Shown: piece by piece, positions 55,429 through 63,100 of the stretch | How the letters are laid out: every line of letters starts with the position of its first letter | How positions within the stretch are numbered: the stretch's first letter is position 1 | From: Lachnospiraceae bacterium | Lineage (GTDB): Bacteria; Bacillota_A; Clostridia; Lachnospirales; Lachnospiraceae | Direction: 5' to 3' | NCBI GenBank assembly: GCA_024683935.1 | Contig: JAIKXV010000133.1 | Location: 5,241 to 69,240, forward strand | DNA length: 64,000 bases | The notes under the pieces: generated by a model | Told to the model about the DNA's origin: nothing | Database searches by the model: none | What the model saw: the letters and a program-made list of their open reading frames with translations, nothing else | Program-made: the position numbers and the translations under genes

Positions 55429-56107
55429 GCCCGAAGGGAAAAAACATTATTTATATCTTATGTTATTTATCACCGCGGTCCTGACAGTGGCTAATTTCGT
55501 TATGCTTAAAAAAGGTCTCGAACGGGATGCTGATCTTACGAAAAGCTCCACCCAGACCATGTATGCGGACAAATATCCCGAGACAGGGGAATTTCCCGAT
55601 CTGTTCCTGAGAAACATTGTGAAAGGGAAAACGGTTAAGGTCGCAAGAAAGATCAAAACCTATAATGAATACGGAACCTACGGGAGAGATGAGGAGGAAG
55701 GCAATCCCTTTGACAGGCACTACCTCACTGATAATGATTATACCCGCTGGTTCGAGCTTTATGCAGGGGAAGTAGTTGTGGACGAGAGCCTGCCGGCAGG
55801 AGATGAGACCGGGGAAATGATGGCGGCAGTCAAAGAAGACTTCCGGAATATCGGTGCAGCAAATGATATGCTGAGATACTCCTTCCCCCTTAACACGGAG
55901 AAGGTTCAGCAGGCGTCTGCGTTCTGGTACTCATGGTATTACAATGCCTATGCGGAGAAGCTGAAGAAAGAAAAGGGTAAGGATACGCTTTTGAATATTT
56001 ATGTAAACCTGGATGATGCCTCTTCGTCCGATACATTTGTTGCAGTATGGGACAATAAGGGCGATCTTTATTTTATGTCCGAGGATACATACAGGGCGCT
56101 GCATTAA
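55421..56107 (+). CDS. Single-pass membrane-anchored protein, unknown
   Basis: 228 residues. One N-terminal helix (about 10-28, LYLMLFITAVLTVANFVML) then about 195 residues predicted outside the cell. No Cys lipobox. The outside part holds KTYNEYGTYGRDEEEGNPFDRHYLTDNDY and LNIYVNLDDASSSDTFVAVWDNKGDLYFMSED; I recognise no domain. It overlaps the flippase gene and precedes a large membrane protein, so a role in assembly or export is plausible. One motif copy, TTATGTAAAC, at 55999. Confidence 0.6.
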   Translation: MDKPEGKKHYLYLMLFITAVLTVANFVMLKKGLERDADLTKSSTQTMYADKYPETGEFPDLFLRNIVKGKTVKVARKIKTYNEYGTYGRDEEEGNPFDRHYLTDNDYTRWFELYAGEVVVDESLPAGDETGEMMAAVKEDFRNIGAANDMLRYSFPLNTEKVQQASAFWYSWYYNAYAEKLKKEKGKDTLLNIYVNLDDASSSDTFVAVWDNKGDLYFMSEDTYRALH

Positions 56108-56126
56108 TGTAAGGCGGTTATAGTAA

Positions 56127-57659
56127 ATGGATTTTGTTACTTACAGCAATTACATAGGAAACAGGGAGTATTTGTACTTTCTGTGTCAGTTTCTTGCTAT
56201 CCTGGGGCTGTTTGCCGCAGGAATAATACCGATAGTTATTATAAGAAAAAGGCTGCCTGTTTTCAGGGAGATCCTCTTCGCATATCCTTTGGGAATATCA
56301 ATCTACGGGGTCCTGGGCTTTTTACTGCTGATAACGGGTGTTAGATTTTCTGTTCAGAATATTATCATGTCCTTCATAGTCCTGACAGCGGGACTTACAT
56401 TTTACGGACATATCAAGCCTGCTGTTTCTGTCTCTTCTGATCCGGATCCGGAATCGGATGAGGCCGAAGGGAAAACCGGCGGGAAGGAAATCCTTTTGTT
56501 TTTTGCAGCCCTGGCAGGGGTTGCGGCTGTGGCCCTGCTGTCCTGTTCAGGTATTCTTTCACAGTATGTGACAAACGACTCCGTTTACTACTATTCGATG
56601 TATCCTTCCATTCTGGTTAAAAATGGTTTTATCACTGCCAGTCTTGATAAATACCTTACGGATGTGGGACAAACAACGGCCGTTATACAATGTCTTCCCT
56701 TCCTGTTAGGTTTTGATCAGAGCTTTGGGATACAGCATTTCCTGAATATCAATTTTCTTCTTATTTTCTTTACTGCGCTGCATGATACATTATGTAAACC
56801 TATAGAGCCGGAACGCCTTCGTCTGCTGGCAGCTGCGCTGGGAACCTTCCTTCTGGCAGTAAGCGAGCCCTTTATCGTTCTTTCAAAGTGGGTACTCTCC
56901 AACGTATATTTTATGGATTTCCTTTTCATTGTATTTTATCTGGAATACAGGGCGGTCATGTCCGATGAGGAGGACCGGCTTTCCGATATTATGCTGTTTT
57001 TCATGACATCTTTTCTGATAATGAGCAGAATGGAGGGAGGAGTGCTGGTATTTGTAATGGCGGCGGCTTTTTCCGCCCTCCCCATGAAAAAAGAGAAGCT
57101 GATACTGCATTTCGCTCTGCCCCTTATCATCATGGAGCTTGGCTATTACGGAATGGTATTTATGAAGATAGGCGTGGATCCTCTGTACAGTTTTCTGGAT
57201 ATGAAAGCGGCTCTTCTGATGGCCGGAATGATCGCAATCCTTTTGGTTTACATAATTCTCATCAGAGACCGTATCAACATCTCTTTTGTACCTGTGCTGC
57301 TGTTGGCGGCGCTTCTTGCAGGCAATGCAGGACTCCTCCTGATAAATCACGAGCGTTATCTGACAAATATAAAAGCTTTTATATTAAATATAAGGCAGGG
57401 CAACGGATGGGGACTGTTTCCCGCAGTTATCCTTATCTATGCCGTTATATTTATCATTGAACTGGTAAAATGCCGCTTGAGGGATATTCCTGTTCCGGTG
57501 TTCCTACCGGCGGTGCTGGTACTTGCCATTATTGCGGTATGCTTTGCCCGAGGCGGAGTACTGGCGGTGAGAACCAGTGATTCCGGTAACAGAGTGCTGA
57601 TGGAGATGGTACCCTGTGTCCTTTTCTCTGTATATGTATGGGGGATATCTGCCGTATGA
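56127..57659 (+). CDS. Polytopic membrane protein, glycan assembly, unknown
   Basis: 510 residues with about twelve helices. An outside loop near residue 160 holds YVTNDSVYYYSMYPSILVKNGFI, comparable to loops of GT-C-like proteins but without a clear DE pair. Similar large proteins recur in Lachnospiraceae glycan loci. Copies of the motif are at 56790 (Leu-Cys-Lys-Pro in a loop) and 57246 (reverse, Val-Tyr-Ile in a helix). Ends in an ATGA overlap with the next gene. Confidence 0.55.
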   Translation: MDFVTYSNYIGNREYLYFLCQFLAILGLFAAGIIPIVIIRKRLPVFREILFAYPLGISIYGVLGFLLLITGVRFSVQNIIMSFIVLTAGLTFYGHIKPAVSVSSDPDPESDEAEGKTGGKEILLFFAALAGVAAVALLSCSGILSQYVTNDSVYYYSMYPSILVKNGFITASLDKYLTDVGQTTAVIQCLPFLLGFDQSFGIQHFLNINFLLIFFTALHDTLCKPIEPERLRLLAAALGTFLLAVSEPFIVLSKWVLSNVYFMDFLFIVFYLEYRAVMSDEEDRLSDIMLFFMTSFLIMSRMEGGVLVFVMAAAFSALPMKKEKLILHFALPLIIMELGYYGMVFMKIGVDPLYSFLDMKAALLMAGMIAILLVYIILIRDRINISFVPVLLLAALLAGNAGLLLINHERYLTNIKAFILNIRQGNGWGLFPAVILIYAVIFIIELVKCRLRDIPVPVFLPAVLVLAIIAVCFARGGVLAVRTSDSGNRVLMEMVPCVLFSVYVWGISAV

Positions 57660-58342
57660 AAAGCGTTTTAATAACAGGTGCATCACGTGGAATAGGCTGG
57701 GCGGCCGCAGAAAGATTTCAAAGAGCCGGATATGAGCTTTATCTTGTCTGTCACAGGGATATTAATGATCTTGCGTGTTTTCCCGGGCATCATTATGCAG
57801 GTGATGCCGGTGATTTTTCCTTTGTTGAAAGCGTATTTCAGGATATAGACAGATTGGAGGTACTGGTAAATAATGCCGGTATGGCTTACTACGGGCTTTT
57901 GCAGGATATGGAAGCCTCAGACTGGGACGAAGTCATAAGGACAAACCTTACCTCAATGTTCAATACCTGTAAGCTGGCCATTCCGAAGATGCTGGAAAGA
58001 AAGGCGGGGAAGATAATAAATATCTCGTCGGTCTGGGGTGCAAAGGGTGCAGCCTTTGAAGCCGCATATTCCGCATCAAAGGGCGGAGTGGACGCATTCA
58101 CAAGAGCTCTGGCCCGTGAGCTGGCACCCAGTAATATACAGGTCAATGCGGTAGCTCCGGGTGTGATCGATACTTCTATGAATAATCATCTGAGTCCGGA
58201 GGAGAGAAGGGATCTTATCCGGGAAATCCCCGCAGACAGGATGGGAACTCCTGAGGAAGCAGCGGAGCTTATATTTCTACTGGCAGAGGGCAATGAATAT
58301 CTCACGGGACAGATAATAGGGCTGGATGGCGGATGGAACTGA
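57656..58342 (+). CDS. Short-chain dehydrogenase/reductase, FabG-like
   Basis: Classical SDR. I take the ATG at 57656 in the ATGA overlap, nine bases after GGGGGA; a longer in-frame ATG at 57638 would add six unlikely residues. About 228 residues: ITGASRGIGWAAAERF, LVNNAGMAYYG, INISSVWGAKGAAFEAAYSASKGG with the Ser/Tyr/Lys triad, NAVAPGVIDTSMNN and TGQIIGLDGGW. Best match by motifs is 3-oxoacyl-ACP reductase, but in this place it could reduce a sugar or lipid substituent. Overlaps the next gene by 10 bp. Confidence 0.88.
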   Translation: MKSVLITGASRGIGWAAAERFQRAGYELYLVCHRDINDLACFPGHHYAGDAGDFSFVESVFQDIDRLEVLVNNAGMAYYGLLQDMEASDWDEVIRTNLTSMFNTCKLAIPKMLERKAGKIINISSVWGAKGAAFEAAYSASKGGVDAFTRALARELAPSNIQVNAVAPGVIDTSMNNHLSPEERRDLIREIPADRMGTPEEAAELIFLLAEGNEYLTGQIIGLDGGWN

Positions 58343-61140
58343 CTACAAGATTATGTAAACTAAGAAAAAATGCAGCATCATCTCTCCTGCCGGCGTTTTT
58401 CGTGCTCCTTGTCTTTCTGGGGGTGCTTTTTATAAAGGGTATTTTTCCCTTTGGAAACAACCTGATCGATTATTACGATATGGGGCAGACAAATGCGCCC
58501 CTCTATTATCATATCTGGGATTTCCTTCACGGCAGATCAGCCCTGTTTTTTGACTGGTATATAAACGGGGGGCAGAACCTGTCCATGGGCAGCGCCATTC
58601 AATGGAATATTTCGCCCTTCAATCTGTTCTTTCTGCTGATACCGAGATATGTGGTGTATCCGTCCCTTTCGATCTTCATGGGACTGCACCTTATTTTTAT
58701 GGCCTTTAATATGGGTCTCTTTCTTAAATATATATTTCCGAGGCTGCCCGGCAGTCTTTTCTTTATATCCGCAGCAGCCTACGGTCTTTGCGGTTATACG
58801 CTGACTCACTATACGATTCCCACCTATCTGGATACGGCGGTATTTCTTCCTCTTTTTGCGTTCTCACTGATAAAGCTGCTGAGGGGAGAGGGAAAGACAG
58901 CATATACTTTTATGCTGGCCTTTATGACAGCTCTAAGCTATTATCTTGGTTTCATGCATCTTATTTATGTCCTGCTGTTTTCCGGGGTTTACGTAATAAT
59001 ATTATGTAAAGAAAAAAGCAGACGGCGGATCGTGATAACGGATCTTGCTTTCGGAACCCTGGGGGGACTCCTGATGTCGGCATTTATGCTTCTGCCCTCC
59101 GTAATGCAGATGACGCTGTCTTCAAGGTTTAACTCCAATCTGTCCGGCGGACCGTCGGAAACGCTGATATCCATACTGAATTCCATAGGTGCTGATGAAT
59201 ACTATGTGAAATACCTGCAGTTATACGCCCTTGAATTCTTTGTAATACTGATCATTATAGGAATTATCCGTTTCAGGAAAGAAAGGGGATATGTCCTGAC
59301 GGTGTTCGCAGCGGTATTCATACCTTGTACTCTTATAGTATTTGAATCAATAAATATTCTCTGGCATTTCGGTACCTATTATCACTATCCCGTGAGATGC
59401 GGTTATCTGATCCCCTTTTCGCTGATAGCTGCGGCCGCTTCCGTTGCGGAGAAGACAGTGATAGGCGAAGAGAAAGAGGTGGTCAACGATACGGAAAATG
59501 CAGAAAAAGAAGAAAAGACTTCAACAAATAAGGTTTACATAATACAGATATTAACATCAGCAATTATTTCGGCAGCAGGCCTGTTTTTGCTGGTAAAAAT
59601 ATATAAAAGCCTTATCCCCATTGACATCAGAGATTTATTAAAGTATGTGCTGGTGATGTGGGCAGTTGTGTATATTATGTTAACCATAACGCTGCTATAC
59701 CTCTTTTTTGTGAGAAAGATCCGGGGCAGCGGGCTGGTAAGCAGTTTAACACGGCTTTTCCTGCCTGTAATAGCTGCGGAGCTGATACTTGGCGCCTATG
59801 TGGGCTACGGCCTTCCCGGATTCACGGACAGCTTCTTTTCGGATCCGGAGCAGAGCGGGGAGTATATTCCGAAGGCGGAAGCATTTGCATCAGCGGCCTA
59901 TGAAACAAAGGATGCTCCGGACGACGCATACAGGATAGAACGCTTAAAGAATCCGGATACGGATCTGAATGCGAATTACGGGATGGTCATAAGGCATGCC
60001 ACTGTCGGCGGATGGGCAAATACCGCCACACGGGAGCAGATAGAATGTGCGGAAAAGCTGGGATACAGTACCCATTTTATGCGTATCCTGGATTCCGGTG
60101 GCACCCTCCTTACAGACAGCATTCTTCAGGTAAAGGATATATTGACGGCTACAGCTTACAGTGATGATATTTCCGCCGTATATGAAGAGAAAGGCAGATA
60201 TTCCACGGAATACGGGGATTATCATCTGTATGGAAATAAGTTGTCCCTTCCCTTTGCTATGGCAGTTCCCGGGGAAACAGAAGAGGAAAAGCTCACAGAA
60301 AACAGCATAGCTGAGAATAATAATCTGCTGTACCGGGCTTTATCCGGGGATGATGATCCAATAGCGGGTGTTATTAGAATATCTGATCTCGAAAACGATG
60401 AGGAAAAGGAAGAGAGAAAGGCCGTGAATCTCGATGTTTCCGGCTGTAAAGCGCTGTATATGAGCAGAGGCAGTGCGGAAGTAATAAGGATTAACGGAAA
60501 AACGGTTCCTGTTCCTACCATCGGAGATCAGGACAATACAGCCTATCCCGCATGGTTTAATTCCAATCTGCTGTATCTCGGAATATTTGAAGATGAGACT
60601 GTTGAACTAAAATGTCCGGAGAAGTCCAGAATAATAACGATAGATATCAATAAACTAACTGCCCTCCAAGACAGGTTAAACAGCTCTGAAAATGGCAGCG
60701 ATAGCAGTAATCCGGCTGTTGATAAAGCAGGTCTCACTTTTAATATCAGCGGCGGAAAGGGCAGGGATATGGCTCTTATACCTCTGTCATACAGCCCCGG
60801 ATGGAGCGCTGTAGTCAATGGCAAAACGGAGAAGATCAGGGATTTCGGGGGAATGTTCATGCTGATCCCCATTGCTGAAGGTGACAATACTGTGCAGATG
60901 AAATTCACGCCTCCGGGTCTGATTCCCGGGATAATCATCAGCATGCTTATCTTTATCATTATTCTAAGTGTGGTTTACATAAAACAAATTAAAGCGGCGG
61001 CTGCACATATTTCGGAGCTTCTGTCCCCCGCGATCTGTTATCTGTATTATTTTATCTTTGCCCTGGCTGCGGTTATTCTGTATGTAATACCCATAGGCTG
61101 GACAGTGGTGCATGTATTTATCAACCGCTTAAGGGGCTGA
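58333..61140 (+). CDS. YfhO family membrane protein
   Basis: 935 residues: about thirteen helices in the first 500, a large outside domain (about 520-880) and two C-terminal helices. PFGNNLIDYYDMGQTNAPLYYHIWD and YINGGQNLSMGSAIQWNISPFNLFFLL are typical of the YfhO family, which in Bacillus and Listeria helps add sugars to teichoic acids outside the cell. It likely decorates an exported polymer with a polyprenyl-linked sugar. The motif occurs at codons 7-10 (58351) and in reverse at 59533 and 60973, with variant forms at 59002 and 59675. Last gene before a terminator. Confidence 0.85.
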   Translation: MELTTRLCKLRKNAASSLLPAFFVLLVFLGVLFIKGIFPFGNNLIDYYDMGQTNAPLYYHIWDFLHGRSALFFDWYINGGQNLSMGSAIQWNISPFNLFFLLIPRYVVYPSLSIFMGLHLIFMAFNMGLFLKYIFPRLPGSLFFISAAAYGLCGYTLTHYTIPTYLDTAVFLPLFAFSLIKLLRGEGKTAYTFMLAFMTALSYYLGFMHLIYVLLFSGVYVIILCKEKSRRRIVITDLAFGTLGGLLMSAFMLLPSVMQMTLSSRFNSNLSGGPSETLISILNSIGADEYYVKYLQLYALEFFVILIIIGIIRFRKERGYVLTVFAAVFIPCTLIVFESINILWHFGTYYHYPVRCGYLIPFSLIAAAASVAEKTVIGEEKEVVNDTENAEKEEKTSTNKVYIIQILTSAIISAAGLFLLVKIYKSLIPIDIRDLLKYVLVMWAVVYIMLTITLLYLFFVRKIRGSGLVSSLTRLFLPVIAAELILGAYVGYGLPGFTDSFFSDPEQSGEYIPKAEAFASAAYETKDAPDDAYRIERLKNPDTDLNANYGMVIRHATVGGWANTATREQIECAEKLGYSTHFMRILDSGGTLLTDSILQVKDILTATAYSDDISAVYEEKGRYSTEYGDYHLYGNKLSLPFAMAVPGETEEEKLTENSIAENNNLLYRALSGDDDPIAGVIRISDLENDEEKEERKAVNLDVSGCKALYMSRGSAEVIRINGKTVPVPTIGDQDNTAYPAWFNSNLLYLGIFEDETVELKCPEKSRIITIDINKLTALQDRLNSSENGSDSSNPAVDKAGLTFNISGGKGRDMALIPLSYSPGWSAVVNGKTEKIRDFGGMFMLIPIAEGDNTVQMKFTPPGLIPGIIISMLIFIIILSVVYIKQIKAAAAHISELLSPAICYLYYFIFALAAVILYVIPIGWTVVHVFINRLRG

Positions 61141-61150
61141 AGACAGTGCA

Positions 61151-61172
61151 ACGGAAATGTTCCGTATTTTTT
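61151..61172 (+). terminator. Rho-independent terminator
   Basis: Perfect stem ACGGAA/TTCCGT around an ATG loop, then A and a run of six T (61167-61172). It closes the operon ending with the YfhO-type gene. Confidence 0.8.
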
Positions 61173-61199
61173 GACCGCATCGTGTATATTTACTATAAT
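61171..61199 (+). promoter_or_regulatory. Strong sigma-A promoter for rfbFGH
   Basis: TTGACC (61171-61176), exact 17-bp spacer, TATAAT (61194-61199). The predicted start at about 61206 gives a leader of about 33 bases before rfbF, which has AGGA a few bases before its ATG. The -35 overlaps the T-tract of the preceding terminator. Confidence 0.8.
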
Positions 61200-61238
61200 A
61201 GGAATGTTAAGTATTAAGAAGGAAAACAAAGGATAAAT

Positions 61239-62012
61239 ATGAAAGTAGTTATCTTGGCAGGCGGACTCGGCACCAGGATCTCGGAAGAGAGCCATTTAAA
61301 GCCGAAGCCCATGATAGAAATTGGAGATAAGCCCATATTATGGCACATAATGAAGGAGTATTCCCACTTCGGCTTTGACGAATTCATTATCTGCCTTGGT
61401 TACAAGCAGCATATAGTAAAGGAATTCTTTGCGGATTATTACCTTTATTCATCTGATGTGACCTTTGATCTCTCAAAGAACACGATGGAGGTTCATAATC
61501 ACTATGCTGAGCCCTGGAAGGTAACGCTGGTGGATACGGGACTCCGGACCATGACCGGCGGCAGGATAAAGAGGGTTAAGGAATATGTGGGAGATGAGAC
61601 CTTTATGCTGACATACGGCGACGGGGTTTCTGACGTGAATATTGCGGAGCTGCTGAAATTCCACAAGTCCCATGGCAAGATAGGAACCCTTACTGCGATC
61701 GCTGTGGACCAGCGCTTTGGCGTGCTGGATATAGGCAGAGGAGGAGAGATCCGGGAATTTGCCGAGAAGGAAGAGAAGGACGAGAGCGTAGTAAACGGCG
61801 GTTACATGGTATTTGAACCCGCCATATTTGACTATATTGAGGGAGATGAAACTGTATTTGAAAAGGGACCCCTGAAGCAGCTGGCTCATGAAGATGAGCT
61901 GCGGGCCTACCTTCACAAAGGTTTCTGGAAATGCATGGATACGCAGAGGGAGAAGGAGCAGCTGGAGAAGCTGTGGGCATCAGGGGATGCGCCATGGCAG
62001 GTGTGGAAATGA
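61239..62012 (+). CDS. rfbF: Glucose-1-phosphate cytidylyltransferase
   Basis: Makes CDP-D-glucose from CTP and glucose-1-phosphate. 257 residues, the family length. VVILAGGLGTRISEESHLKPKPMIEIGDKPILWH is diagnostic, followed by CLGYKQHIVKEFFADYYLY, DTGLRTMTGGRIKRV, LTYGDGVSDVNI and WKCMDTQREKEQLE near the end. First gene of the CDP-sugar operon, coupled by ATGA to rfbG. Confidence 0.96.
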   Translation: MKVVILAGGLGTRISEESHLKPKPMIEIGDKPILWHIMKEYSHFGFDEFIICLGYKQHIVKEFFADYYLYSSDVTFDLSKNTMEVHNHYAEPWKVTLVDTGLRTMTGGRIKRVKEYVGDETFMLTYGDGVSDVNIAELLKFHKSHGKIGTLTAIAVDQRFGVLDIGRGGEIREFAEKEEKDESVVNGGYMVFEPAIFDYIEGDETVFEKGPLKQLAHEDELRAYLHKGFWKCMDTQREKEQLEKLWASGDAPWQVWK

Positions 62013-63073
62013 CGGATCTTACATTTTACAAAGGAAAAAAAGTACTGATCACCGGGCATACCGGATTTAAGGGAGGATATTTAAGCGCCCTTCTCAGCAG
62101 GGCAGGGGCTGAGGTTACAGGATATTCCCTGGAGCCTCCTACGAACCCCTCCCTTTTTGAGTTATGTAAACTTAAAAACGATCTGGACAGTATTACGGGA
62201 GATGTCAGGGACTTTGACCATTTATTGAAGGTATTTAAGGAGAAGAGGCCGGAGATAGTTTTTCATCTGGCAGCCCAGCCCATAGTCAGGACTTCATACA
62301 GGGAGCCGAGGCTCACATATGAAACAAATGTGATGGGCACCGTGAATCTCCTGGAGTGCGTGAGAGAGACAGACTGTGTGCATAGCGTGCTGAACATAAC
62401 GACGGACAAGGTATACCTTAATACTGACGAAGATAAGGCGTTTACAGAGGATATGCCCCTTGACGGATATGATCCCTATTCCAACAGCAAGTCCTGTTCG
62501 GAGCTCGTTACCCACAGCTATATAAAGTCATTTTTTTACGAAAAGGATGCTCCCCGGATATCGACGGCCAGGGCCGGAAACGTTATTGGCGGCGGAGATT
62601 TCGCACCGGACCGTCTGATCCCCGACTGCGTAAGGGCAGCTGAGAAGCATGAGAAAGTGATCATCAGAAATCCGGCTTCCACCCGTCCTTTCCAGCATGT
62701 TCTGGAGCCGGTCACCGTCTATGCGGATATCGCGGCCGCGCAATATGATGATCCGGAAAAAGCAGACTTCTATAATGTAGGGCCGGATTTCAGCGATATC
62801 AGGAGTGCCGGAGAGCTGGCACAGATCTTCTGCCGGGAGTGGGGAGAAGGCCTGGAATGCGAAGTAAAAGGAGACGGAGGTCCGCATGAAGCATCCTTCT
62901 TAAGGCTTGACTGCACGAAGCTTAAGAAAAAGCTTGACTGGAAAAGTGTCTGGAACGTGGAGGACGCAGTGAGATATACCGTGCGCTGGAGCAGGGTATA
63001 CGTGGACAGGGGAGACGTGAGAAAGGAACTGTTCGACGAGATTGATACATATCTTGGAGACATGAAAAAATAA
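62009..63073 (+). CDS. rfbG: CDP-glucose 4,6-dehydratase
   Basis: Gives CDP-4-dehydro-6-deoxy-D-glucose. I start at ATG 62009, inside the rfbF stop; an earlier in-frame ATG (61931) would overlap rfbF by 82 bp. 354 residues: KKVLITGHTGFKGGYLSALL, HLAAQPIVRTSYREP, NITTDKVYLN, the catalytic DPYSNSKSCSELV, and TARAGNVIGGGDFAPDRL. A TTATGTAAAC copy at 62162 codes ELCKLKND in a region where relatives vary, just before ITGDVRDF. Confidence 0.95.
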   Translation: MTDLTFYKGKKVLITGHTGFKGGYLSALLSRAGAEVTGYSLEPPTNPSLFELCKLKNDLDSITGDVRDFDHLLKVFKEKRPEIVFHLAAQPIVRTSYREPRLTYETNVMGTVNLLECVRETDCVHSVLNITTDKVYLNTDEDKAFTEDMPLDGYDPYSNSKSCSELVTHSYIKSFFYEKDAPRISTARAGNVIGGGDFAPDRLIPDCVRAAEKHEKVIIRNPASTRPFQHVLEPVTVYADIAAAQYDDPEKADFYNVGPDFSDIRSAGELAQIFCREWGEGLECEVKGDGGPHEASFLRLDCTKLKKKLDWKSVWNVEDAVRYTVRWSRVYVDRGDVRKELFDEIDTYLGDMKK

Positions 63074-63100
63074 AGCTATAGAAGAGCAGGTTTACATAAA

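Noticed and set aside
61931..62009. Longer rfbG from ATG 61931
   Set aside because: Would overlap rfbF by 82 bp with low-complexity residues; the ATGA overlap at 62009 gives the family start.
7249..63099. TTATGTAAAC as a DnaA box or a CcpA cre site
   Set aside because: DnaA boxes read TTATNCACA and cre sites are palindromes around a central CG. The copies lack both features and lie inside genes far from any origin or promoter.
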